From Chara braunii (Eukaryota; Streptophyta; Charophyceae; Charales; Characeae): DNA of 46,000 nt. Shown piece by piece: positions 9,398-19,959 of this stretch. Location: positions 1,241,419-1,287,418 of the forward strand of contig BFEA01000077.1 in the NCBI GenBank assembly GCA_003427395.1, read 5' to 3'. The notes under the pieces were generated by a model that searched no databases, was not told the DNA's origin, and was given only the letters and a program-made list of their open reading frames with translations. Every line of letters begins with the position of its first letter. Within the stretch, counting starts at the first letter, position 1. The translations under genes and the position numbers were made by a program.

Positions 9398-9653
9398 TGA
9401 AGGAGAAGTGAATCGGATATCCTTCGCAGGGACTATAACTTCGATTATTCGGATCCGAACCTCTAGAGCATTAGACACATTAGATTGCCGACGATTGGCA
9501 CAAGAAGCTATACAGCGCAAAAGACCAAGAGCACTAGCACAAGTTAGAACAGAGAATCGCATGGCCTACAGTGTGATGATCTGGGCCGAGGGATGGATGA
9601 AGTGCGAGATAGAGAAGGAAGAGAAAATTCAAGAAGCACGAACACACGTGTAA
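9378..9653 (+). CDS. Pre-gag module B, copy 3
   Basis: 91 codons. It starts ATGCCGGG inside the end of module A copy 3 and ends TAA 9651-9653, overlapping the first frame of gag by about 60 bases. The opening MPGAINDEGEVNRISFAGTI can be laid against the copy at 7751 (MPGLREQFSFRAIVEE), and both end in a basic/acidic helical stretch. Function unknown. Confidence 0.45.
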   Translation: MPGAINDEGEVNRISFAGTITSIIRIRTSRALDTLDCRRLAQEAIQRKRPRALAQVRTENRMAYSVMIWAEGWMKCEIEKEEKIQEARTHV

Positions 9654-11779
9654 GGGGAAGAAATCCAAAACTTGATGTCATCCTAGAAACATACTTAGAC
9701 CCAATTGAGAGGAAGGTCGAAGAGTCGCTAGCAAAATACTACGAATGGCGTGGCTCTACGGACGAAGCCGACTTAAATAGACTGGAAAAAAACATCGAAC
9801 GTCTTGTCGCAATCTATAGAGAGGAAAGGGAGAACATTATAGGATGGCGAAATGATTTCATTGCCAGATCCTAAAGCAAGGCCGAGAAGACACTAACAAA
9901 CAAAGGAATGACTAATGTCGAACCTAGAAGACAAAAATTTAGTATCTTAGGCAGAGCAGAAACAAAAGGGTCCTTAGTGCGAGTCCTAGTGGAAGCAGTA
10001 CATAATGAGCAATTAAGCCAAGAAGAGGAAACCGAGTTCGCCACAAAAGCAGTAATAGAAGCCAGGAAGTGTGCCGTCTGGAAAGCTGCAGGAGAGTTCT
10101 TTCTCGTAAGAATACAAATCCTCACTGTCAATTCTAGGGGACAAACAATCCGACGCACCTGGAGAGAAATGATAGCCACATCTGTAGAAAAATTAAGAGA
10201 GGACGCTCGAGCTCTAGGAGAACTCGCCAACGTAATAGTTGATGGGATATCCTTAAATACGTTGGAGGCCAACTCATGCTACCTACAAACCGCTTTAGCT
10301 ACCGCCTTAATCGTCAAAGCTGAAGCGAAAGACGAAGACTTCAACGGATTGCAAGAGCTACTAAAAGAATCGACGGAAAGAGTTAAAGTCGCCTCAGATC
10401 AACTTCTGGAAGAGTGAGAAAAAAATATGGATGCGGAAGGAGTCTATTATTCTTCGATGGGCGGCAAAGTCAAAACACAAAAATCAAGGACGAGCACCCC
10501 AGTTAGGAAAATGACAACTGATGTCACAATGGACGCCGAAAAATTGAGGAAGACCCCAAAAGAGTTAGAAACTACAGCCACAGAACTCGAGGAACGCACT
10601 TCCAAGAGTGAAGGGTGGAGGAAAAACGTTCTTAACAGAAATAGAGTAGCCCGATTCTCGGATCCCGGTACAAGGGAACCATATAGGGAAACCACGAGCC
10701 AACCTTACAGAATGACATACACACCAGGCTTCTACGTATCACCCTTCCTAGGAGCACAAACCTTCCAATTACCGGCACTGTCCGGAATCCAAACAATCTT
10801 TATAGGGAAGAATGTTTTAGAATTCTTAGACGACTGGGAGGTACCTGGGATGAGAGCGGAATAGAGCGATGACTAATATTCAGTGAAAGGATTACAAGAA
10901 TCTTCGCATAGGATGAAACATCCTATTCAATAGAAGATCTCAAAGAAATGAAAAAACAGGAGGACGAGAGTCTAGTAGCATTCGCAAGGAGATATGAGAA
11001 GACTCCGAACCCTCTAGTAGAAGGTGGATTTATGGGCGAGATAGAAAGGTGCGGAATATTCATAGGATTTCTGTCTCGAGAAAAGCGAGACAAGATTATG
11101 AGGGATCTTCCATCTAAGGTAACGTTCAGCCAAGTCAAAGCTTTAACCCATGACACCGAAGGCCGAAGAGCGAAAACACACCTCGCGAGGGTTCTTGACA
11201 ACATAGAAAAAGGTGTAACCACAGAAAAAGGAGGAGGAAAATCGTCATTTGAGGATAGGAGACCCAGAACCGAAGGAAGAGACACCTACGCGAGCTCACC
11301 TAGAAGAGGGGACACAACAAAAAACGAGGAAAGGAAACAGGAATGACTGGAAAAGAAACGACGCGGAATGGCGAACCTCCAAGTGGTCGAATACAAAGGA
11401 TAACAGGTGGAAGCCAAAAGATGAGATAGAAGCAAAAAGACCAAACGGACGAGAAGAGGAAATGACAAGACAGATAAAAGTACTAAAGGCGGCAGTAGAG
11501 AAATTGCAAAATAATAACCAGAGAAAGGAGGAAACTCCTGTCCGGACCAAGCGCGACAAAACCGACCTTAGCCCAAAGCGAACATGGAATGATAAAGCAT
11601 GTACATACTGCGGAGATGAAGACCGCCGCAAAAGAGATTGCCAAGCAATGTTAGACGCACTAAAAAAGGGCATCATTGAACTCGACGATCGAAAATACGT
11701 CATCTGGGCTAATGAAGGCAAACCGGTACCCTTCCTACCCTCGATGAAGATTAATGTGGATTCCGCAGGAGAAGGATGA
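9593..11779 (+). pseudogene. gag: Element 1 gag (capsid/nucleocapsid polyprotein), decayed
   Basis: Gag packages element RNA into cytoplasmic virus-like particles. One frame is open from ATG 9593 through stops at 9872 (TAA), 10415 (TGA) and 10862 (TAG). The frame then shifts near 10870-10948 and shifts back near 11250-11340. Capsid-like sequence includes NVLEFLDDWEVPGMRAE (about 10806-10861) and ESLVAFARRYEK with EIERCGIFIGFLSREKRDKI (about 10966-11098), the usual Ty3 capsid layout. A zinc knuckle near 11600 reads CTYCGDEDRRKRDC, where the third ligand, normally His, is Arg. The TGA at 11777-11779 overlaps the ATG of the pol frame (ATGA). The N-terminal limit is uncertain because extra frames precede it. 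Confidence 0.65.
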
Positions 11780-12990
11780 ATGAAGTAAAGGGCAAGCAAT
11801 CTTAGGATCAATTACCAGCCAAGCTCTCCCGAGTAACCTTCGAAGATGATTTCGACGAACCACCAGAAAACCCAGGTAGAAGAATTTCATCCATTAAGTT
11901 TCAGGAGGCGAAAAATAACGGAGAAGTCTACGTACGTACCCACGACATCGGCGAGGTCGGCGATTCAAGCAACACAAAGAAAGAGGATCAAGATCAACCT
12001 ATGACAGATGACCAAATTGAGTCGCCCAAGTCACCACAATCCCCTGGAAAAAGAGCAGCTAAGAAGTTTCACCTAAAAAGCTCCCTAGACGAAGTCGATT
12101 TACGAGAACCCTTAAGAAGGGTCATGGATATGCTAATCCCTATAACCCTCCAGAAATTCATAGCTGGCTGTGGCCCAGCGAGGGATGAATTAATAGGCAT
12201 GATGAAAAAAACAAAAGTACCGCTACCAAAGACAGCTTCTGGACAATCGAAGGAGGAGGTAAAAACCTCAGTCCTAACGGCACTAACCGAAGGAGACCAA
12301 CGAGTACAAACCAGCGAAAGCGGAAACTACTTTTATGTCCTTGCCTGTGGAAAGTTCAACGTCACAGTCAATGGCATAGGGATGGAGGCTATAGTCGACG
12401 ACGGGTCCGAGTCCACCGTTTGTGAGGACAAGGTGGTCAGAAACCTTGGCTTAAAAGTAGACAGAAGTGTAGCTATGACCATGATATCCGTTAACAAACT
12501 CAAGCAACCTGCGCTCGGAGTATGCCACAAAGCCAAAATTGTAATCGAGAGAGTTGAGGTCACTGTTCCCGTCTTTACAGTTGAGAACTGCTCGTCAGAA
12601 ATAATTCTTGGAAGAACATGGCTGACACGGGTAACTGCCACCACCGAAAATAAACGAGACGGAAGTCAAACGGTTATTATCGATGGACCTCAAGGTAGCA
12701 GGCTTACCTTGAAAACCGTGAATGAGTTTGACAACCGTCACAAGATCTCATTACAAGACAAAGGACGACTAAACACAAGAAGTTGCAAAATGATATTTGA
12801 AGACCTTACGCTAGGACCGCATAAAGTAAGAGGAAAAAAGATTGACGTTGAGGACCTAGAAACTAAGTATGTAGTAGACGGAACAGTCTATGAGAAAGAG
12901 GCTGACGACGAGGAATTCAGTGGATGTATAAACCTTTCTTTTTTGGAGGAATTACCCCATACGGCGGGGGAAAGAGATACAAAACTGTAG
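11776..12990 (+). pseudogene. pol: Element 1 retropepsin-type protease region of pol
   Basis: The pol frame begins at ATG 11776, meets a TAG at 11803-11805, and is open from about 11806 to TAG 12988-12990 (329 codons from the internal ATG at 12001). The protease core is GKFNVTVNGIGMEAIVDDGS followed by EIILGRTWL. The active-site triplet is DDG where retropepsins have DTG or DSG. The C-terminal part (DGPQGSRLTL) leads toward RT. The frame passes into the RT frame by a one-base shift near 12955-12975. The protease would cut gag-pol in the particle. Whether the DDG change is ancestral or damage cannot be told from one copy. Confidence 0.7.
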
Positions 12991-15900
12991 CGCAAAAAGT
13001 CAAGCCAGCCGCGGTCAGCCGTGATAGGAACGGGGAAATAGGGATCACTGAAGAAGAAATTACTCAGATGATCCGGGAACGAAAGACCACTGAAGGGCAG
13101 AGAATCACTTAAGACAGATTAAAGGAAATGGATATAGGTGACGGAAACATAACGCAAAAGGAGAGAGAACTCATAATAGAAACATTAAGATCATGCGACA
13201 AGGCAGTAGCCTTTTGTGACGCAGAAAGAGGGCGAATAGATCCACGATATGTTAAACCTGCAAGAATCTATACGGTCCCTCACACTCCATGGAACGATGC
13301 AGGATGAAAGTGTGCGCAAAAGGAAAATGAGATGATAGTAGACTTCCTGAAGGAGAAGATAATGACATTTGTAGCGGAACATTGTGAGAGCGCCTACGCC
13401 AATCGCTGGTTCTTCATAAGAAAATCAAACGACAAACTACGATGGATACAGGACTTACAGAAGACAAACAAAGTCACAGTGAGAGACGTTGGATCAATCC
13501 TAAACGCGGATCTTTTATCCGAAGGCTCAGCAAGACGTTCAATTTACTCAGTCTGCGATCTTTTTTCGGGATATGATGAGATACCGCTAGACTACAGAGA
13601 CCGACATCTAACTGCGATGCATACACCATTAGGCTTAGTTCAAATGATGGTGGTACCGATGGAATGGACTAACGGTGTCGCTGTTTTTCAGAGAGCGATG
13701 GTCGCCATTCTAGGGGAGCTCATACCAAATCTGGTAGAGGTTTTCGTGGATGACTTCCCGATCAAAGGACAATACGACAAAGATGAAACAGAGGTAAGAC
13801 CTGGAGTGAGGAAGTTCGTAGCCATCTACGCAGAAGATATAAAGAAAGTATCAGTGAAGTTAGAGGATGCAAACCTTACGGTCAGTGAAACAAAAAATAG
13901 ATGAGCGGTATCCTCTATAAAGATATTGGGTTACATCTGCGACAAGGATGACAGACCCCCAGATCCGGCAAAGCTAGAAAAACTTATGAAATGACCAACA
14001 CCCCTCCGACACATTACTGACATACGCCAGTTTCTAGGAGTTGTCGAATTCTGGAGGAATTCCATAAAAGGGTATGCTGCAAAGGCCGAACCCCTACGAA
14101 AGCTCTTGCGCAAGGGAGTAAAATGACAATGAACGAGTGAACAAGAGGATACAGTAAGAGCGTTAAAAGATGAGTTTAAAGAAGGAGGTCAAGTCCTTGG
14201 AGTACCTTACTTCGAAGATGAGGAAAACCGTTCATTCGTCGTATGTACGGATGCGGGACCTGCCTCTGTTGGTGGAGTCTTAGCTCAAAAGGATCAGGCC
14301 GGCAATGAGAGGCCCCTCAAATTCGAAAGTAAAACCTTAAACGCCACCGAAAGGAACTACTCACAATTTAAGAAAGAAGTTCTAGGAGTCTTACATTGTT
14401 TAAATATTTTCCGACATTATATTTACGGGCGAAGGTTCGTACTGCGGGTCGATCCGACGGCAGTGCCAGCTGTCTTACAAAAAGACTTCTCATTGACAGA
14501 TCCAACGGTCACTAGATGGCTCATGCATATAAGGATGTTTGACTACGTAGTAAAGCGAATATCCGGAGCTAATAACTCAGTTGTTGATGGTCTCTCGCGA
14601 ATCCCTGTAGAAGAAGGATATCTAGGGTCGCCTAGTGGTATTGACAAATTTTTACAAATGGACATAAGGTACTTAAAAATAGACTCCGCTGCAGGAGGAA
14701 CTTCCTTATTTCTTGAAAATTTATACATTGGCAAATACCATAAGATAGGGCGTTATCTTATAGGGGAAATCGAATTAGATGACAAGCTTAGGAAGGAAGC
14801 TCAACAATATTGCCTCAAGGCAGGACACCTCTTTAAGAGACCACATAAAAATGAAATGCCAATGAGAATGGTCTGTAATGAAGACGAGCGCCGAGAGATA
14901 ATAACGGAACTTCATGATGGCATCGTCGGAGGACATAAAGGAGTAAAAGGAACTTTTGAAAAAATTAGGAACCTCTACTGGTGGGACGGTCTATAGAAGG
15001 ACGTAGAATCATATTGTCTGACATGCGCGGAATGCCAGAAGAGAGTGGTAGTTAAATATAAAGAACCCTTATTTCCTTCTTATCCCACAGCAATAGGCCA
15101 GAAAGTACACGTAGACTTAGTTAAGATGCCCAAGGGAGAAGGGGGAATGAACTACATTATGGACATTAGAAACGATTTGACTGGATTCGTGGAAGCATGA
15201 CCACTACGTCAAAAAACAGGTAAAGTAGTTAGTGGCTATTTGACTGAATATATCACTTGCTACGGCTGCGTAGACAAAATTGTCATGGATAGGGGATAAG
15301 AGTTTATGGCCAAGGAAGTCCAAGAATTGCTCCAAAGAGCGGAAAGTATCGCTATCCACAGCATATCATCCTCAAACTAACGCTCCTGTAGAAAGAGGGC
15401 ACCAGTCTCTGGTCAACGCGCTCGCTAAATGGTGCGAAGGAAAGGAGAAGAACTGACCAAAATATTTTAGATTCGTCGTCTGGGCAGATAACATTACAGT
15501 TCGCTCAACTACAGGATATCCGCCCTAAACGTTATGGTTTGGACGCCATTGTCCCTTACCTATAGAATTTCATATCGATTCTTGGCAAACGATTGACTGG
15601 GAAGAGACCTCTACTAGAGAACAGTTGCTGGCCGCAAGAATCAAACAAATAGCCGAAACTCTTCAGGATAACATCTAAGACACTACAGACAAATTAAAGA
15701 TCCAGAGAGGAAAAAAGAAAGAAAAATGGGATAGGAACCTTCGCGTCAGGCAAGAAGGGATACCTACAGGGACCCTCGTCCTGTTCTATGACTCCTCATT
15801 AGAGAGAACATGGACAGGGAAGCTAGCAAACAGATGGATGGGGCCCTATAGAGTGGTCAAAAGACTAGAAGGCGGAGCCTACTTGATAGAGGAATTGAAC

Positions 15901-16305
15901 GACACAAGATGGAAGAAACCGGTGTCTGGAGCCCGTCTTAAAATATTTAAAGACCGAACAGAGGTTATTCCACGAACGGGAAAAATCAGGCAGAAGGATG
16001 AGGTCCATAGGCACCCAGAAAAATGTAAGAAGAAGGATCAGCCCTTAGAAGAACCCACACCACCAGCCACCTCCGAAGTAGGAGAACCCTCTAATCGACA
16101 TACAACAGAGACTACGACACAAACCACTTCTCAAGTAGCGGAGTCCTCTAGGCGATCTTCAAAAAGGACACAAGACAAACTCCTAGGGGTTCGCGACATA
16201 TTCAACGGAAACACACCAAGAGCACGAAGTCCGACATCAAGAAGTTGGCAGCGACTAAAAAGGAGAAGAAGAAAAAGGCTAAACAAGTCATCAGAAATGC
16301 CCTAA
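12924..16305 (+). pseudogene. pol: Element 1 reverse transcriptase, RNase H and integrase, decayed
   Basis: RT: VCDLFSGYDEI holds the first catalytic Asp and VEVFVDDFPIKGQ (about 13737-13775) holds the DD pair. The thumb reads LMK-stop-PTPLRHITDIRQFLG. RNase H: VCTDAGPASVGGVLAQ, ERNYSQFKKEVLGVLH and NNSVVDGLSR carry D, E and D. Integrase: a zinc domain with HDGIVGGHKG and CLTCAECQ, then core acids in VHVDLVKMP, IVMDRG and APVERGH, and a terminal GPY/F module GPYRVVKRLEGGAYLIEEL (about 15841-15897). In-frame stops lie at 13110, 13305, 13902, 13992, 14124, 14130, 14994, 15198 and 15297. After a one-base shift near 15345 they continue at 15454, 15526 and 15676. Several fall at conserved Trp positions. 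All domains are recognisable; none can be made as a whole protein. Confidence 0.85.
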
Positions 16306-16469
16306 CAATAGAAAAAACAAAAAACCACTGTCGGCATGTTAGATGTACTCCACCAGACAAACGCTTAGGCGTCAAAACAAAGCTCACTAAGAGAAAAACA
16401 AACACGAAGGAAAAACAAAAGAAAGGCATCCGAATACGACAGAGAGGATGGTCTTGGATTGATGGGTAG
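16245..16469 (+). pseudogene. Lys-rich tail frame of element 1 pol
   Basis: A frame overlapping the end of the integrase frame, rich in Lys and Arg (ATKKEKKKKAKQVIRN; KRKTNTKEKQKKGIRIRQRG), ends at TAG 16467-16469. It could be the original basic C-terminus of integrase entered by a one-base shift near 16245, with nuclear-localisation character. Equally it could be chance in A-rich DNA. Confidence 0.35.
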
Positions 16470-17509
16470 AGATTAGGAGTCATTCATCTTTTGCAAACTT
16501 TTCTCCCTTCAAATCCCAATACTCGCTCGCCGAGGACGTCGAGAATGGGGGGGGGGGGGCTCTTGTCGGGCGGCTACAATGCTACGCCGCCCTTTACTTC
16601 CTTTCAGAGGGCACGCGACAACAACCCCACTCGACAGTATTCTACCTGGTCGGGCTTCATCAACCATGAGATGGACCGACACTGGGACCGACGGGGTTAC
16701 CGACAATTATCAACCATGCGGTGAGACGACACGCCGGAGAACGGCGCGGCGATATCATTGCTCGACGTTATTTTACGTGGCCGAGACACACTGACCATGA
16801 AGCGGACCGACACTGCAAACAAGAGGCCTACTTTATCCAGCCGGGACTCGCCGACCATGACACGGGCCGACACCACGAGCAAGAGGCCATTGGGCCAGTC
16901 GAATTCTCTTCCGAAGGGGCGGTCCCGCTGGGACGCAGGGACCACTTAGGCCCAACTGAGTGATGGGACCAATTTTCACTTATGGGGCCCGCTTGGATTT
17001 TTCCCTAAGAGCGGCACTGTTGCTGCGTGGGGACCACCTAGGCCCGGGCAGGCCCAAGACAGGCTCGGGACAAGCCATGGTACCAGGCCGCTGCGAAGGG
17101 CCCGGTTCCCGACGGGAAGGCCCTTTCCACCAGGACCTTTTCGGAGGCCCAATCAGGCCCGGGCGCAGGCACGGTACCGAGGCGCTGCAAGTGTTTCGCG
17201 GCCTTGGTGCACGGGAGGCTGGGGCTCACACACACACACACACACAGACTAGTGGGGGAAGGGCCCGACAGGGTACTTAAGCCCAACCGGGCCCAGGGAC
17301 TAAACATTGGGGACATGCGGAGTCGGGCGCACGAGACTCCCGCCACGCACGAAGAGGAGCACTGGGATTCCTCGCATGCACGGGCAGGCGCACGAGAGAC
17401 GAGCGCGGACTGAGACACCATGAGGAGGACAGGCGCACGGAAGACGAGCACGGACGGTGCGCACGGCTGAGCGGGTAGAAGGGGATATCCGCTCGTACAC
17501 GTGGAGACT
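16470..17509 (+). other. 3' non-coding region of element 1, proximal part
   Basis: No protein recognised. There is a G run at 16549-16559 and a CA microsatellite at 17226-17247. The sequence is GC-rich with phrases such as GACACGGGCCGACACC recurring loosely. Several frames are open here only because stops are rare in this composition. Confidence 0.5.
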
Positions 17510-18340
17510 GGCGCCCATTCGCGCGCACACGCGCGCTCACTCGCACACATTCGCGCACACCCGTGTACCGTGCGCGCACTCTCGCGCGCATTCACGCACA
17601 CTCGCGCACCACGCGCGCACTCTCGCGCGCGTTCGCGCACCCTTGAGCACCACGCGCGCACTCTTGNNNNNNNNNNNNNNNNNNNNNNNNNNNNNNNNNN
17701 NNNNNNNNNNNNNNNNNNNNNNNNNNNNNNNNNNNNNNNNNNNNNNNNNNNNNNNNNNNNNNNNNNNNNNNNNNNNNNNNNNNNNNNNNNNNNNNNNNNN
17801 NNNNNNNNNNNNNNNNNNNNNNNNNNNNNNNNNNNNNNNNNNNNNNNNNNNNNNNNNNNNNNNNNNNNNNNNNNNNNNNNNNNNNNNNNNNNNNNNNNNN
17901 NNNNNNNNNNNNNNNNNNNNNNNNNNNNNNNCACCACGCGCGCACTCTTGCGTGCATTCGCGCACACCCGTGCACCGCGCGCGCACTCTCGCGCGCATTC
18001 ACGCACACTCGCGCACCACGCGCGCATTCGCGCACCCTTGAGCACCACGCGCACACTCTCGCGCGCATTCGCGCACACCCGCGCACCGCGCGCGCACTCT
18101 CGCGCGCATTCACGCACACTCTCGCACCACGCGCGCACTCTCGTGCACGTTCGCGCACCCTTGAGCACCACGCGCGCACTCTCACGCGCTTTCGCGCACA
18201 TTCGCGCGCCATGCACGCACTCTCGCGCGCATTCGCGCATACTCGCGCACCACGGGGGTACTCTCGCGGGCATTAGCATACACTCGGGCGCACAGGCGCG
18301 AGCATCTGCGCGCACACTCATGCACTCGCACATCACCGCG
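17510..18340. repeat. 41-bp GC-rich tandem array with three-monomer higher-order unit
   Basis: The anchor CATTCGCGCAC recurs with a step of 41 bases: 17548, 17589, 17630, then after a gap 17955, 17996, (18025, shortened by 12), 18066, 18107, 18148, 18189, 18230, 18271. Three monomer types alternate. Type A has CGCACACCCGTGCACC or close, type B has CACGCACACTCGCGCACC, and type C has CGCACCCTTGAGCACC. The order A-B-C is seen three times, so the higher-order unit is 123 bp. The array is extremely CpG-rich with runs of alternating C and G. Long open frames on both strands across it follow from 123 being a multiple of three and from the lack of stop triplets, not from coding. Confidence 0.85.
17667..17931. 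other. Assembly gap (265 N) inside the 41-bp array
   Basis: The gap interrupts the array. The A-B-C order on each side implies a whole number of monomers that the stated gap length does not give, so its size is probably only an estimate. Confidence 0.9.
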
Positions 18341-19085
18341 CGCACGGAGGGGTTACCGGCGGGGAGACCGCGCACCAGCCCACTGCAGGAAGGGACAACG
18401 AGGAGGTAGCCGCGCGGGATCGCGCGCGCATGCACACCTGATCGGGGACTACTGAAGAGGTCTCGCGTGTCACCACTCACTGTACCTGGTCGGGGGAGCG
18501 GGGGAGGAGCCGCGCCCGACAGCGTGCAAATGCACTTTTGGTCGGGGCGGCTAGCGAAGGGCATTTGCGGCGAGCAACCTGCAAAACGACTCCTTTGGGG
18601 CGCGTGACAAGTCATCGAGCCGAACGGGTCCTTCAGTAGGATCTCGGTTCGTCGGACTGAGCGGGTCATTGGGCGCAGAACAGACCTCAGGGCAGAACAA
18701 GGCTTTGGGGCACCAGATCGGGACACCGGACCTAACAAGACTTTAAGGCACTGTACGGGCGCTGAACAGGAAGGCACCTTTGGATACAGCAGGGACACGG
18801 GCAGTCAGGGGAAGCCCGGGCCCAATCGAACGAGACGCGGTCAGGATACTGGGGGGGGGGAACTAGCCGGAGCAGTCGGGCTACTGTGAACGGGGGTTAT
18901 CGAGCACTACGGGACATTGGGCGAGAGGGTCTTTTTTTTTGCGCGGTTAGACCATTGGGCCGAACCGGGCCTTTGGGCCGTCCGATCATCGCATGGACTC
19001 TACTTTTGTGGGCCGGACGAGCTCTTCGAGCGTGTGACGGGCCACCAAGTCTGAGCGGGCCTTGGACGCTACCCGACCGGAGGAG
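18341..19085 (+). other. 3' non-coding region of element 1, middle part
   Basis: GC-rich sequence without recognised coding content. A G run at 18851-18860 and a T run at 18932-18940 are the only simple-sequence features. Confidence 0.45.
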
Positions 19086-19380
19086 TGCTCTACCGAAGGG
19101 ACACTTTTACCGGAAGGACGCTTCACTTAGCGGACATTTTACCGAGCGGATATTACACCGAGGGGGCACTTTACCGGAGGGGATACTTCTCCGAGCGGTC
19201 ACTTTACCGAGCGGCACGTTTCACTGAGCGGTCATTTTACTAAGCGGTTCATTTTACCAGGCGGATATTTACCGAGCGGAGACACTCACCGGAAGGGTAC
19301 GTTACCGGGCGGACACACTTACCGGACGGGAACTTTACCGAACAGACACACTCACCGAGCGGACACTTTCACCGCGTTTT
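19086..19380 (+). repeat. Imperfect 17-20-bp tandem repeats (ACCGAGCGGACACTTT type)
   Basis: Variants of TTTACCGAGCGGACAC recur roughly every 17 to 20 bases with much variation (GAGCGGATATT, GAGGGGGCACTT, GAGCGGTCACTT, GGGCGGACACAC). The phase drifts, so this is an old minisatellite. Confidence 0.7.
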
Positions 19381-19442
19381 ACTGAAGGGACACTATCCCG
19401 AAGAGGCACTTCCGTGAAGCGGACTTTTCGGGGGGGCACTTA

Positions 19443-19590
19443 CGTGAAGTGGGCTCTCCGAAGGGGTACGTCCGAAGGGGGCTTCTCGAGGGGGTACTTT
19501 CGTGAAGTGGGCTTTCCGAAGGGGTACGTCCGAAGGGGGCTTCTCGAGGGGATACTTTCGTGAAGAGGGCTTTTCGAAGGGGGCACATCC
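19443..19590 (+). repeat. 58-bp minisatellite, about 2.5 copies
   Basis: CGTGAAGTGGGCT followed by CCGAAGGGGTACGTCCG begins at 19443 and 19501, with a partial third copy at 19559. The first two units differ at only a few bases. It continues the motif vocabulary of the preceding short repeats, so the 58-bp unit probably arose from them. Confidence 0.85.
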
Positions 19591-19959
19591 GAACTATGGT
19601 CACAGTGGATCTGAAGCTTTGGCCTCGATGGGCGAGGGAGGCTGCCTCCGACACTGAGGGTTCGAGCACTGTTCCTTGCGATCGACGAGCGCGTTACAGG
19701 CGTCACCCAATCGGGAGGAGGATTCGACGACGTTTGTTGACTAGGTCTGTAGGGACTCAGACAGACTTTCCAGACACAGGAGCGAGGTGTACGGCTGAGG
19801 CCGGAACGAGTGTTTCCCATCCTATTGTGTTGGACTGAATGAAACTACTTCTATTATTTTTGTCAGACTGTGTTTCTTGAGTTTCTTCTTGCATTGGTCA
19901 CGGTCGGCTACGGTACTTGTATTCGTTGATATGGACTGACATGTTTTGTGCAGGTTACA
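19591..19959 (+). other. 3' non-coding region of element 1, distal part
   Basis: No gene seen. Sequence from about 19840 to 19950 is T-rich and ends TGTTTTGTGCAGG, which could be read as an intron acceptor or as LTR sequence. By position it should contain the start of the 3' LTR, but no polypurine tract or terminal TG could be assigned. Confidence 0.4.

Noticed and set aside
13110-15680. Reassignment of TGA to Trp as an explanation for the stops
   Set aside because: Ordinary TGG codons encode Trp in the same frame, TAA and TAG stops also occur, and neighbouring frames end in ordinary stops. Transition decay is simpler.
17510-18340. CRISPR-like array
   Set aside because: Units are contiguous 41-bp monomers with no unique spacers, in a eukaryotic retroelement.
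17038-18798. 586-codon minus-strand open frame (Arg/Ala/Cys-rich) and several plus-strand frames over the same place
   Set aside because: It spans the 41-bp array and a 265-N gap. The 123-bp higher-order unit is a multiple of three and lacks stop triplets, so every frame tends to stay open. No domain is visible.
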